Source of the DNA: Archangium violaceum
GTDB taxonomy: Bacteria; Myxococcota; Myxococcia; Myxococcales; Myxococcaceae
Assembly: GCF_016887565.1 (NCBI RefSeq)
Contig: NZ_CP069396.1
Coordinates: 12,754,001 to 12,818,000 of the forward strand
Length of the DNA: 64,000 bases
Direction of reading: 5' to 3'
The notes beneath the pieces were generated by a model. That model saw only the letters and a program-made list of their open reading frames with translations. It did not search any database and had not been told where the DNA came from. Of this stretch, positions 19,584-28,224 are shown piece after piece; the stretch's first letter is position 1; every line of letters starts with the position of its first letter. Position numbers and translations under genes: made by a program.

Positions 19584-19911
19584 CCAGGACGCCCTCCTTC
19601 CGCCAAGGTGAGGACGCCCGTGGAGCCGGAACAAGCCTCGCGGGGTCCGGGCCCGCGTCCAGCCGTGCGCCAGGCATGCGAGCAGGCATCTGCTCGAGCA
19701 CGCGGCGGGCGGCCGGGACGTGCCCGCCACCGGGACGGTGTCGCCGGAGGTGGGCCTTGCGCGTCGTCCTGGCCGCATTACTCCAACAGCGCCCGAGTGA
19801 GGAGGTGAGACGTATGCGGTGATGCTGGTGACGCTGCTGGCCGACTACATCCGCGGCGCCGCCGGCTGAATCAGCCCTTTCACTCGCGTATCTGGGAAAG
19901 GAGGTTCCCTC
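19584..19911. other. intergenic region before the Hsp20 gene
   Basis: A 328-base gap between the divergent membrane-protein and Hsp20 genes. An open stretch at 19801-19869 ends in codons for LVTLLADYIRGAAG with a stop. It has no adequate start context and may be a gene remnant or chance. A strong AAGGAGG ribosome site at 19899-19905 belongs to Hsp20. No heat-shock inverted repeat (CIRCE type) was found. Confidence 0.4.
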
Positions 19912-20496
19912 GTGCCATCCATCATCACGCGCTATGTTTCGACGTTTCCCCTGGTCCGCACCCCGGCCGTCTGGCCCTGGCGGGACTTCGTGCCCTCCCA
20001 TGACGGGTGGAGCAGCCTCGCGGGCTTTCTGCGGGACTTCGAGGTCGAGGACGCCGCGGGCGAGCTCCGTGTGAGCCTCGCGCTGCCAGGGTATGAGGTG
20101 CAGGACATCGAGGTCCGCACCGAGGGCCGGGTCCTCACCGTCCGCGCTACGCGCCGGCGCACGCACGCGTACGGCGGGAGTGTGGAGCAGGTGAACCGCC
20201 GCCTCACGCTGCCCGAGGGCGTGGACGCCACGAGGGCCGACGCGACGCTGCGCCACGGCATCCTCACGGTGGCGCTCCCGAAGACGGAGGCGGCCCGGCC
20301 CCGAGCCATCCCCGTGCGGGCCTGGCGAGACGGGACTCCGCGGCCCGTGCACACGCTGGACCTGGGCACCGTTACCACCCGGAAGGCGGAGCGCCCCGGC
20401 TTCTGGCGGCGGGTGAAGGAGTGGCTCGTGGGGCGTCGGCGCTCCGAGCCCCTCGAGCCCCTTCGGGCAACCGCAACTCGCCCCGACGCTCGATGA
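19912..20496 (+). CDS. Hsp20/alpha-crystallin small heat-shock protein
   Basis: A 194-aa small chaperone starting with GTG behind AAAGGAGG. The alpha-crystallin domain spans about residues 38-128: DFEVEDAAGELRVSLALPGY begins it, DIEVRTEGRVLTVRATRRR forms the central strands, and LRHGILTVALPKTEA carries the conserved G-I-L-x-V-x-L-P signature. A basic tail of about 60 residues follows (RRVKEWLVGRRRSEP), longer than usual. The last 125 bases overlap the 3' end of the convergent amine oxidase gene. Confidence 0.85.
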   Translation: MPSIITRYVSTFPLVRTPAVWPWRDFVPSHDGWSSLAGFLRDFEVEDAAGELRVSLALPGYEVQDIEVRTEGRVLTVRATRRRTHAYGGSVEQVNRRLTLPEGVDATRADATLRHGILTVALPKTEAARPRAIPVRAWRDGTPRPVHTLDLGTVTTRKAERPGFWRRVKEWLVGRRRSEPLEPLRATATRPDAR

Positions 20497-21985
20497 TCTG
20501 CCGGGAGATCCGGAGCGCGGCGATGACGGCCCCTTCCGAGTGACTGTTCTCCGTCGTGTCGCCTCCGATGTAGAGGCGACCTTGGGGACGGCGCAGCTCG
20601 GCCGCGAGCTCATCGAAGCGGGAGCGTCCGAGCTCCAGGGGCCAATAGGCCACCGCCTGCGGGTAGACGAAGATCTCCGCGGAGCGGATGTGCTGGCGGA
20701 CGCCCGGGAAGAGACTGTCGAGGGCCTCGGCACTCTTCTCACGCACCTCGTCGGACGGCAGGTTCATGACCTCGCGCGCGAACCGGGCGTGCAGGAGCAG
20801 GGTGAGGACCCGATCCCGAGGCTGCTGCTCGCCCTCCTGGAGCTCCGTCACGTCGTAGATGCTGCCGGCCGGCGAGTCCGACAGCAGCGTCAGGACGTTC
20901 TCACCGTTCACCTCCCACAACGAGGACGCCTCGGGGGAGACGCGGAAGTGCACCTTGACGTAGCTCCCCAGCCTCGTCGTCTGGATGGCCTTCCACTTCT
21001 CGCGACTGAGCGACGGCGAGAACTGGATCCTCCCCAGGAGGTGGATCGGCACGGTGACCACCACCATCCGCCCGGTGACGTCACGGAACTGGCGGTCGTT
21101 CTGGAGGACCCGCAACTTCACGCCCGAGGCCGTCTGCTCGATGGCGGTGACGCGGGCCTGGGTCATGAGCTGGTCGGGACGCAGGCGGGCGGCGAGCGCC
21201 TCGGTGAGGAGCGTGTTGCCGCCGAGGACGTGGTAGTTCTTCTCGCCGAAGCCCTCCGGTGAATCCAGGAAGAGACGCATCTCATCGATGCCGTCGAGCG
21301 CGGAGATCTTGTCCCACTCGATGGCGATCTCTGGCTCCAGCGTGACGCGGATCCACTCGCTGACCTTGTGCGGAAGTGCGTCGCGGGCGATGAGCTCCGC
21401 GAAGCTGATGTGCATGAGCGCGGCCAGCTCCGGCGGCAGAGGCCTTCCCGCCTCATGGCTGGCATGCAGCTGGGAGTAGAGGTTCCAGACCTTGGCGTTC
21501 CACTTAAGGAACGCCGCGCGCTCCTCCTCGTTGAAGACTCCCGCGAGATACGTGTCGCGCGCGCCCTCGCCCTGGTAGGGATGGATCTTCCCATCGAGCC
21601 GCACGGACGAGTGGGCGACGTCCTCGCTCAAGAGGAGGTTGAGCTCGCGCAGCAGCTTCACCGCGGGGCTGCGCTCGAAGAACTCCTCCATGTGCGCCTC
21701 GGCGGTGGAGCCGTCGGAGAAGGTGACCGTCTGGACGCGGCCGCCCAGACGCGGGGCCGCCTCGACGAGCAGCGAGTCGATGCCCGCCTTGTTCAGCTCG
21801 TAGGCCAGGGTCAGGCCGGTGAGACCCGCGCCGACGATGACGACGGGAGCGTCCCTCGCCGGTGTCGCGGCGGACAGTTCGGGGAGCGGGGCCGCGTCCC
21901 GCCCCTCCAGGTCCCAGCCCGTACAGGCCTGGATGGCGAGAACCACCCACAACAGGCACGAGAGCCCAAACCCTCTCTTCGTCAT
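20372..21985 (-). CDS. flavin-containing amine oxidase family, lipoprotein
   Basis: A 537-aa FAD enzyme. The ATG after GGGGGAGAG gives a lipoprotein signal ending LAIQACTG. The FAD dinucleotide site is PVVIVGAGLTGLTLAYELN with a following VEAAPRLGGR motif. The C-terminal FAD contact is LYIGGDTTENSHSEGAVIAALR, as in monoamine oxidase, phytoene-desaturase-like and polyamine oxidases. The substrate is not evident. The final 30 residues lie beyond the conserved domain, inside the 3' end of hsp20 on the other strand, and look like a read-through extension. Confidence 0.85.
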   Translation of the reverse strand: MTKRGFGLSCLLWVVLAIQACTGWDLEGRDAAPLPELSAATPARDAPVVIVGAGLTGLTLAYELNKAGIDSLLVEAAPRLGGRVQTVTFSDGSTAEAHMEEFFERSPAVKLLRELNLLLSEDVAHSSVRLDGKIHPYQGEGARDTYLAGVFNEEERAAFLKWNAKVWNLYSQLHASHEAGRPLPPELAALMHISFAELIARDALPHKVSEWIRVTLEPEIAIEWDKISALDGIDEMRLFLDSPEGFGEKNYHVLGGNTLLTEALAARLRPDQLMTQARVTAIEQTASGVKLRVLQNDRQFRDVTGRMVVVTVPIHLLGRIQFSPSLSREKWKAIQTTRLGSYVKVHFRVSPEASSLWEVNGENVLTLLSDSPAGSIYDVTELQEGEQQPRDRVLTLLLHARFAREVMNLPSDEVREKSAEALDSLFPGVRQHIRSAEIFVYPQAVAYWPLELGRSRFDELAAELRRPQGRLYIGGDTTENSHSEGAVIAALRISRQIIERRGELRLPEGARGARSADAPRATPSPAARSRGAPPSGW

Positions 21986-22095
21986 GTCTCTCCCCCCGGT
22001 CGAGACTTCGCGTCGGAAATCATAGACGGGGTGAGCGCCGTCGAGTCGCGTCGAACGCCTCGAACGAGTACTCGTGAACAAGGCGAGTGATGGGA

Positions 22096-22380
22096 TTACG
22101 ACGAGTGGTCGAGCGCGTCGGAGACCGTGCGGACGAGTGTGTCCACGTCCTCCTTGGGGTCGACGAGGAAGCAGCGCATGCGCTCACCGCCGCCCACCAC
22201 CACACAGACGCGGTCCTTGGGGCACAGCTTCAGACAGCTACTGCGGACGACCCGCACGCCCCGGCCCAACTCCTCCTTCAGCGTGCTCCGCAGTTCCTCC
22301 GCCCCCGCGCGCTTCATGCACTTGCGGCAGACGAACACCAGCCCATCCCACTTCGGCTGGACTTCCTTCGGCTGTGCCAC
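22096..22380 (-). CDS. thioredoxin-like [2Fe-2S] ferredoxin
   Basis: A 94-aa protein starting with GTG (MAQPKEVQPKW) behind a GGAGACGGAGC stretch. VFVCRKCMKR (Cys18, Cys21) and SSCLKLCPKDRVCVV (Cys49, Cys53, Cys59) provide the four ligands expected for a [2Fe-2S] cluster in the thioredoxin-like ferredoxin fold, plus one extra Cys. The rest alternates helices and strands. It probably transfers electrons in the cytoplasm. The partner is unknown; the amine oxidase start lies 111 bases downstream of its stop. Confidence 0.78.
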   Translation of the reverse strand: MAQPKEVQPKWDGLVFVCRKCMKRAGAEELRSTLKEELGRGVRVVRSSCLKLCPKDRVCVVVGGGERMRCFLVDPKEDVDTLVRTVSDALDHSS

Positions 22381-22564
22381 GTCGCTCCGTCTCCTCGCTC
22401 CCGGCAAGCGGCTGTAACGCCCAGGGATGGAGGGCACAAGTGAGTCCGCTTCGTCCCCCGGGCAGCAGGCGGCCGAGGCTCCCGTCCCATCAACGAGCCG
22501 CTCCGAACAGGGTGAAACGGTGGAGTTCGCGGCTCCGAGGAACGCGCATCGCCTTGGCAACCCA

Positions 22565-23593
22565 CTATTGGGCCAGGTCCTCCAGGACATCGGAGAGGGT
22601 AGTGGCATGCAGGGCCCGTTCGAACCAGCGATCGAGGGTGTCCAGGTCCGTGCAGGTGAGGATGCGTTGCCGGGCCTCGTCGTCGACGTGCACGCCCCGA
22701 GCGGCGAGAATCCGGACGATACTCGTCGCTTGTCCTTCCGCCCGCCCCTCGGCTCGTCCTTCTGCCCGTCCCTCCGCCCGTCCCCGCTGGCGGCCTTGCT
22801 CGATGAGCTCCTCGCCATAGCTGCGCATCAGTTCCTCCGCGCGTTGCGTACCCAGGACCGAATGTAGCACCTGCTCCGTTGCTCCACGCACCGACTTGTC
22901 CCCGACCAGGAGGAGATAGCGCACGACCATGACCAGTTCCTCCTGTCCGTTGGGGCTGGCCAACACCTGGGCCATGAGCGCCGTCCAGTCCGACAGCCTC
23001 CAAGCCAGTTCCCCGGTGCGCCCGTAGCGCAGCACGAGCAGGACCAGCCGCGCCAGGGGTGGACCCGGACGCGCCATCAAGGCCTCCGCGCGCTCGGCCG
23101 TCAGGTCATCGAGCAGGTACTCGAAGCGCGGCACCAGCGCCCGCCACCGTGCCCGTTCCTCATCTCCTTCTGGCAGGTCGAAGAGGTCCTCCACCCGGCG
23201 TGGTGCCGTCCAGGCCCCGTCCGGCCCGTGGTACATGACCAGGGGAAGGATGATGGGGAGCACGGCGCTCTCCGGGTGCTGCTGGCGCCAGTGCTCCACC
23301 AGACGCACCACGTAGCGCAGCATTCTCAGTGCCATCCACCTGTCCACCGAGGACTGGTGCTCCAGCAACACGTAGAAGAGGAGCGGCTGGCCCGTGCGCA
23401 TCCGAGCCGAGAAGAGCAGGTCGCTCTCTGTCTCCCGTAGCTCCGGATCCACGACGGAGCCGGACTCCCGCCGCAGGGACGCCCAGTCCACCTCGGAGAC
23501 GACATGCGAGGGGAGAACGGCGCGGAGCTCGGCCGCGGCCCGCTCTGGGTGACTGAAGGTATAGCGGGCAAGGAGGTCATGGGGTCCAGACAT
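22565..23593 (-). CDS. Rpn-family PD-(D/E)XK nuclease
   Basis: A 342-aa protein starting MSGPHDLLARYTFSHPE. The N-terminal domain is of the Rpn/YhgA recombination-promoting nuclease type: ETESDLLFSARM supplies the acidic residue and FYVLLEHQSSVD the E-x-Q motif. A helical region follows. Near residue 278 a low-complexity stretch of Gly-Arg-Ala-Glu units is encoded by five 12-base repeats. These proteins nick or degrade DNA and, in E. coli, raise recA-independent recombination. Repeat-length changes could alter the spacing of the C-terminal helices. Confidence 0.82.
   Translation of the reverse strand: MSGPHDLLARYTFSHPERAAAELRAVLPSHVVSEVDWASLRRESGSVVDPELRETESDLLFSARMRTGQPLLFYVLLEHQSSVDRWMALRMLRYVVRLVEHWRQQHPESAVLPIILPLVMYHGPDGAWTAPRRVEDLFDLPEGDEERARWRALVPRFEYLLDDLTAERAEALMARPGPPLARLVLLVLRYGRTGELAWRLSDWTALMAQVLASPNGQEELVMVVRYLLLVGDKSVRGATEQVLHSVLGTQRAEELMRSYGEELIEQGRQRGRAEGRAEGRAEGRAEGQATSIVRILAARGVHVDDEARQRILTCTDLDTLDRWFERALHATTLSDVLEDLAQ
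22731..22790 (-). repeat. five 12-base tandem repeats inside the Rpn-type gene
   Basis: Units of 12 bases related to CGTCCCTCCGCC, read on the minus strand as RAEG codons. The length keeps the reading frame, so slippage would add or remove four residues without breaking the gene. Similar repeats are common in this nuclease family. Confidence 0.7.
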
Positions 23594-23666
23594 GACAAGT
23601 GGCCCCAAGCACGTGGCGAGCCAATCCTCCCGCCGGCCCGACTCTCCTCGGACACCGCCCCTGCGC

Positions 23667-23783
23667 TCACGGTTGGATGGCTTGCGGCTCGCGCGGCTTC
23701 CGCAAGCGCGCCGAGACCGGCACGTAGCACTTGCCCTGGTATTCGGCGTGATCCTCATAGCAGGGAGGCAACTCCACTCCCAT
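23667..23783 (-). pseudogene. orphan C-terminal fragment of a myxobacterial kinase-type tail
   Basis: A 38-codon open stretch ends in LPPCYEDHAEYQGKCYVPVS and a basic tail before the stop. Myxobacterial Ser/Thr protein kinases often end in just this kind of Cys-containing PPC-x-YQGxCYVPV tail. No kinase domain remains upstream on this strand, where the frame becomes Arg-rich noise. I therefore read it as the remnant of a deleted gene. The rest of the 23594-24130 gap holds only the promoter at 24024. Confidence 0.4.
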
Positions 23784-24023
23784 CCCCAAAACCCGGCGCG
23801 CACCCGCAGACCACCGCTTCAGCCGCCCCTCCGGCCGCCGCGTCAGGTGACCGACCCGTCCCACAGTCCACCTGTTGGACCCCACGCGCGCTCTCGATTC
23901 CCACGCCCAACGGGCAGTTCATTCCGAGATGTTCGATATCTGCGCGTCAGGCGGTGAGCGAAGGTCTCCCCGCTCGCCGCATTCGCGAGCCTCCAGCAGG
24001 TTACTCAATATATTGGCTCATCC

Positions 24024-24052
24024 TTGCCCACTTCACAGGTCAGGTCTATACT
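24024..24052 (+). promoter_or_regulatory. sigma-70-type promoter TTGCCC-17-TATACT
   Basis: TTGCCC at 24024-24029 and TATACT at 24047-24052 with an exact 17-base spacer in unusually AT-rich DNA. Transcription would start near 24059. An ATG sits at that point, so either the Uma2 mRNA is leaderless or translation starts at the ATG at 24131. Confidence 0.5.
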
Positions 24053-24130
24053 GCCTGCATGGGTCATGACTTGAGCAACAACCCCGGGTGGCCGCTTGAA
24101 GAAGCGCCGTCGGCTCTCCATGCTCCAGGC

Positions 24131-24688
24131 ATGAGCGGGTCGAAGCGCAGGGCCACCTACGAAGACCTGGAGACCGTCCCTCCCAACTGTGTGGGAGAGA
24201 TCGTCGATGGCGAGTTGTACGTGAGCCCTCGACCGGCCTCGCCCCATGGTCGAGCCGCCTCCCGACTCGGGATGCTGTTGGGAGGACCCTTCGACCTGGG
24301 CGAGGGAGGACCCGGAGGCTGGCTCATCGTGGACGAGCCCGAGCTGCACCTGGGGGATGACGCCCTGGTGCCTGACCTGGCGGGCTGGCGCAGGGAGCGA
24401 ATGCCGGAGATGCCGCACACGGCGGCCTTCACCCTGGTCCCCGATTGGGTGTGCGAGGTGCTCTCGCCCTCCACGGCGGTACTGGACCGGGAAAAGAAGA
24501 TGAAGGCCTATGCCCGCGAAGGCGTGAGCCACCTGTGGTTGGTGGATCCCCTCCAGCGGTCGTTGGAAATCTATCGGCTGGAAGGTCGGCGCTGGACCCG
24601 GCAGGGCCACTGGAGCGGAGGCGTCACCGTGCACGCCGAGCCCTTCACGGTGCTCCCGCTGAAGCTCGCCACGCTCTGGGAGCGGTGA
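24131..24688 (+). CDS. Uma2-family (DUF820) PD-(D/E)XK nuclease-like protein
   Basis: A 185-aa protein starting MSGSKRRATYEDLETVP. The Uma2 core is complete: DGELYVSPRPASPHG, then ALVPDLAGWRRERMP (Asp), VCEVLSPST (Glu), and a Lys-rich helix DREKKMKAYAREGVSHLWLVDP. This is the PD-(D/E)XK fold, but cellular roles are mostly unknown. The family multiplies in genomes rich in mobile DNA. An ATG at 24059 would add 24 residues; the promoter at 24024 and the usual family N-terminus favour 24131. Confidence 0.8.
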   Translation: MSGSKRRATYEDLETVPPNCVGEIVDGELYVSPRPASPHGRAASRLGMLLGGPFDLGEGGPGGWLIVDEPELHLGDDALVPDLAGWRRERMPEMPHTAAFTLVPDWVCEVLSPSTAVLDREKKMKAYAREGVSHLWLVDPLQRSLEIYRLEGRRWTRQGHWSGGVTVHAEPFTVLPLKLATLWER

Positions 24689-24736
24689 CCCTGACAACCT
24701 GTGCGGCCCACCTTCTCGGTCGGCAATAATTCTCGC

Positions 24737-24765
24737 GAGTTGAGCCCTGAAAGCGCTCTCAACTC
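24737..24765. terminator. GAGTTGAG/CTCAACTC hairpin after Uma2 gene
   Basis: An 8-bp perfect stem (24737-24744 with 24758-24765) around a 13-base loop, about 50 bases beyond the Uma2 stop. No T run follows, so termination is possible but not certain. Confidence 0.35.
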
Positions 24766-24891
24766 CGCTGCGTGAGCCGCCTCCAGCCAAGTTCCTCTTT
24801 GACATCCTTTCCGGCCCGTCCCATCTTGCCGCCCCCTTGCCATCCGGCAATGCAACACATCTGACCCAACTTGCTCTCCTGGAAACCTGAC

Positions 24892-25275
24892 ATGAAGAAG
24901 TGGATTGTCTGTCTTGCCTTCGCTATCTGTGGATGTGGCGGTAACAACCTCGTCGGCACCTGGAAGGGCAGTGCCAACGGCTGGGATGTCACCGTGAAGG
25001 TGAATGATCAGGTATCAGGTACTTTCGAAGCCGTGAGCGGGCTGATCAGCACCAACAAGGCAAACTGTTTCACCAATGCCCCCATGAGTGGGACGATCGC
25101 CGAAACGACCGTGGAGCTCGTCTCGGTCGGTTCGGGCTCCGCCAGCTCGTCCACGGGCATCCAGATTCAAGGGGAGTTCGACGGCGACAAGATCACCGGT
25201 TTCTTCGCCGTGAGCGCCCACCCCGACTCCGGGTGCGCTCAGGAGCGGAGCGCCATGACGCTGACGCGGCAGTGA
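24892..25275 (+). CDS. small lipoprotein, lipocalin-like beta protein
   Basis: A 127-aa lipoprotein: MKKWIVCLAFAICGCGG carries the lipobox Cys. The mature domain starts NNLVGTWKGSANGWDVTVKV and continues as alternating strands with a G-T-W opening, as in small lipocalin-like or META-type folds. Two further Cys (near residues 61 and 115) may pair. The base composition is lower in GC than the neighbours, as is the upstream region. No operon partner. Confidence 0.68.
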   Translation: MKKWIVCLAFAICGCGGNNLVGTWKGSANGWDVTVKVNDQVSGTFEAVSGLISTNKANCFTNAPMSGTIAETTVELVSVGSGSASSSTGIQIQGEFDGDKITGFFAVSAHPDSGCAQERSAMTLTRQ

Positions 25276-25281
25276 CGTCCG

Positions 25282-25310
25282 GCCCTCGCGGGCCCACCTC
25301 GCGCGAGGGC
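25282..25310. terminator. GC-rich hairpin after the lipoprotein gene
   Basis: GCCCTCGCG (25282-25290) pairs with CGCGAGGGC (25302-25310) over an 11-base loop, 7 bases after the lipoprotein stop. It is a plausible intrinsic terminator stem without a strong T tract. The following DNA up to 25498 is non-coding as far as I can see. Confidence 0.45.
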
Positions 25311-25498
25311 TCCGCCTCATCAAGGCCGCGGTGGGCGGCAAGCCGCTCGCGCCGCTGGCCCCACTCCCCAGACCCAGGGCTGAGGCACCCGCCCCCACCC
25401 GGACTCCGCCGTCAAGTTCCCGTCGACCCCCGCCGCGACACGTCCGGTCATTTCACCCGCGCCGCTTCACTGTTCACCTGTGGTAAATCGTCGGCCCG

Positions 25499-28222
25499 AT
25501 GGCAACGAGCGACGAGCTGACCACAGCGGACCTGGAGCGGTTGTCACGGGCCGAGGCGCCCGACCTGGCGGAGGCCGTGCTGGCCTTCCTTGAGCAACCC
25601 GACAAGGTTCCCGACAAGCTGCCCCAGGGCGCCCTCACCTTCGACGGGCTCCGCTCCCTCCTCTCCCAGGCCCAGTCCCGCCGCAGCGCCGAGGCCCGTC
25701 ACTCCGGCGCTCGCGATGCCTGGCAGCGCTTCCTCGCCCAGAAGGACGTCCCCCTCCCCTCGCGCTTCGCCCTCGCGGACCTCCTCGTCTCCCTCTACGA
25801 GCGCGACACCAGCGCCTCCCGCGCCGCCCTCTTCCAGCTCGTTCGCAAGGCCGAGCTCCGCTTCGGCCTCTGGGGCGGCCTCAAGCGCATCTACAAGCTC
25901 GCCGAGCAGCGCCACGACGCCGAGATGTTCGGCGTCCTCGCCTGGCGCTTCGACACCGAGCGCGCCGAGCGCTACCGCTCCCGCGACGTCTCCAAGGGCA
26001 CCCTCACCTACCTCCAGCGCCGCGCCTGGCGCTACCTGCGTCAGCTCGGCCACGCCGTCCCCGAGCTCTACCCCCAGTTCGCCGTCGAGGTCCTCCGCCA
26101 CTACGAGCCCGACACCTCCTGGCGCGCGTGCTGGGTCGCCCACCACATCTGGGCCCATGAGACGCACGGCTACTCCGCCGACACCTTCCCCATCGAGCCC
26201 CCCAGCGACCTGGTGAAGAAGCGCGCCTTCTCCGACGCGTGGAAGCGCTCGCCCGACGCCCTCATGCGGCTGCTCGACACCTGCCAGTCCGACCCCGCCG
26301 CCCGCTTCGCCATCCAGGGTCTTCGCAAGGACTTCCCCGACACCCTCCGCGACAACGTCACCCCCGCCTGGCTCGACCGGCTCGCCCGCCGCCCCCTCGC
26401 CAGCGCCCACGAGTTCCTCGTCGACACCCTCCAGGGCTCCCCCGAGTTCCACCAGGGCAAGCTGCGCGCCCTCGGGCTCCACGAGGCCGTGCTCGCCCTG
26501 CTCGTCTCCGAGAGCAACAAGGCCCGCGCCTACGCCATCGAGTACGCCCGCGCCCATGCGCAGGATCTCCCCGCCGAGCGCCTCGCCGAGCTGCTCGACC
26601 AGGACCACTCCGATGTGAAGTCCTTCGCCGCCGCCGTGCTCGAGAAGCGCAACCCGCGCGAGCTCGGCCCGGACTTCCTCGGCCGGCTCCTCGTCCACAA
26701 GCAGACCGCGAAGTTCGCCTCCAAGGCCCTCGAGCAGAGCTTCGACCGCGCCGAGCTCACCCAGAAGTTCCTCTTCGACCTGCTCTTCGGCCAGCAGGAA
26801 CAGTTCGAGTGGGCCTCGAAGTACCTCAAGTCCAAGTACGGCAAGGGCGAGCTGCCCCCCGCCTTCTGGAAGGCCCTCCTCGATGACTCGCGCCTGGAGG
26901 ACTACGGCAGCGACGTGGAGGAGCTCGCGCTCGACTCCCTCAAGGCGTTCAAGCCCGCGGACATCGGCGCCGACTGGCTGCTCGACCGCTCCATCCACCC
27001 GAGCTTCGGCGATACGGTCTCCGACTGGCTCACCGAGGCGGACGCGCTGCCCGGCCTCGACGTGGAGCGCGTGAAGGGGCTCGTCTTCAACGCGAAGTTC
27101 CGCGAGGTGGCGCTCAAGCTGCTCGGCAACCGCAAGCTCTTCGCCCCGCGCGACGTGGGCATTGCGTGGTTGCTGGCGCTCGCCCGGCGCGCGGACCCCA
27201 CGCTGCACGAGTTCGCCCACCGCTACCTGCTGGAGAACGTGGCCCCCGCCGACTTCAGCGAGTCCGGCGACGCCACCGCGGGCCTGGAGCGCCTCTTCGA
27301 CCTGGCGCTCGGCGCGAAGCAGCCCGTCCCCGTGCGCGCCTTCGCCCAGACGTACCTGCGCTGCCACCACCCCGTCATCGGCCCCGAGCAGCCCGAGTCC
27401 AAGTCCTACCAGCTCAAGCCCAGGGCGCCTCGCAACGCGTACACCCCCGAGCGTCTCTGGCCCGCCCTCTTCGATGCCCGCGACGACGTGCGCCAGTTCG
27501 CCCTCGCCGTGGCCCGCGTCGAGCTGCGCGCCTGGGGCTGGCACACCCGCGTGTACGAGCTCGCCGAGGCCAACGCCAAGGAAGTGCGCAACCTCGCCTA
27601 TGACGCCCTGCTCGACGCGGGCGAGGAGGGCGCCGACAAGCGCCGCACCCTCACCCCCGAGGAGTTGGATCCGGTGAAGGTCTTCACCCTCACCGAGAGC
27701 ACCAAGCGCTCCACCCGCGAGGTGGCCGTGGAGCTCATCCGCCGCCACTACGCGCGCCTGGGTGGGCCCGAGCGGCTCGCCTGGCTCATGGAGAGCGCCG
27801 ACCGCGAGGTGGGCCTCTTCGCCATCCGCCTCCTCTGGGAGAAGCACCGGCCCCTGCACCTGCCCGAGGGGTGGAAGCCCTCCGGTGCCACGCAGTCCCC
27901 CGTGGGCACCACCGAGCGCTTCGCCAACGTGGAGGCCCTGCGCACCTTCCTGCGCCGCATGCTCTTCGGTCTGCCCCCGGGGCGCTCCAAGGAGGCCCGC
28001 GAGGGCAACGTGGTCCGGCGGGTCTCGGCCAGCGAGGCCAAGCGCCGGGTCATCGAGCTGGTGAGGGATTTGGGATTGGAAGACGAGAGCTTCGCCCGCG
28101 TCGTGGCCCCCGTGCTCGGTGAGTTCACCGGCTCGCTGGCCAAGGGCGAGTGGCAGAGCTGCCTGTCCTCACTGGTGAGGCTGCGCGCCGCGCACCCCGG
28201 CGTGGAGCTCGGAGGATTCTGA
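25499..28222 (+). CDS. HEAT/ARM-repeat protein, retron-associated candidate
   Basis: A 907-aa soluble, almost wholly helical protein starting MATSDELTTADLERLSRAEA. Repeated pairs of helices of 30-40 residues run through the sequence, e.g. DQDHSDVKSFAAAVLEKRNP and FDARDDVRQFALAVARVELR, the typical HEAT/ARM D-V-R-x-x-A pattern. No catalytic motif or membrane segment. It lies upstream of, and in line with, the WD40-HEAT, WH-SWIM and RT genes, separated from them by a minus-strand pair. Together they resemble the ARM component of type XIII retrons. Its stop is two bases from a convergent gene. Confidence 0.75.
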   Translation: MATSDELTTADLERLSRAEAPDLAEAVLAFLEQPDKVPDKLPQGALTFDGLRSLLSQAQSRRSAEARHSGARDAWQRFLAQKDVPLPSRFALADLLVSLYERDTSASRAALFQLVRKAELRFGLWGGLKRIYKLAEQRHDAEMFGVLAWRFDTERAERYRSRDVSKGTLTYLQRRAWRYLRQLGHAVPELYPQFAVEVLRHYEPDTSWRACWVAHHIWAHETHGYSADTFPIEPPSDLVKKRAFSDAWKRSPDALMRLLDTCQSDPAARFAIQGLRKDFPDTLRDNVTPAWLDRLARRPLASAHEFLVDTLQGSPEFHQGKLRALGLHEAVLALLVSESNKARAYAIEYARAHAQDLPAERLAELLDQDHSDVKSFAAAVLEKRNPRELGPDFLGRLLVHKQTAKFASKALEQSFDRAELTQKFLFDLLFGQQEQFEWASKYLKSKYGKGELPPAFWKALLDDSRLEDYGSDVEELALDSLKAFKPADIGADWLLDRSIHPSFGDTVSDWLTEADALPGLDVERVKGLVFNAKFREVALKLLGNRKLFAPRDVGIAWLLALARRADPTLHEFAHRYLLENVAPADFSESGDATAGLERLFDLALGAKQPVPVRAFAQTYLRCHHPVIGPEQPESKSYQLKPRAPRNAYTPERLWPALFDARDDVRQFALAVARVELRAWGWHTRVYELAEANAKEVRNLAYDALLDAGEEGADKRRTLTPEELDPVKVFTLTESTKRSTREVAVELIRRHYARLGGPERLAWLMESADREVGLFAIRLLWEKHRPLHLPEGWKPSGATQSPVGTTERFANVEALRTFLRRMLFGLPPGRSKEAREGNVVRRVSASEAKRRVIELVRDLGLEDESFARVVAPVLGEFTGSLAKGEWQSCLSSLVRLRAAHPGVELGGF

Positions 28223-28224
28223 CG

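Noticed and set aside
19798-19869. Short open stretch before hsp20 as a gene
   Set aside because: Only about 23 codons with no separate ribosome site and no recognisable product.
22731-22790. Tandem 12-base repeats as a CRISPR array
   Set aside because: Repeats are adjacent, without spacers, and encode an in-frame RAEG stretch in the nuclease gene.
25544-27859. Very long open frames antisense to the HEAT and other genes
   Set aside because: They are Leu/Ala/Gly/Glu-rich shadows caused by GC at third positions; they lack motifs, and the opposite strand has recognisable domains.
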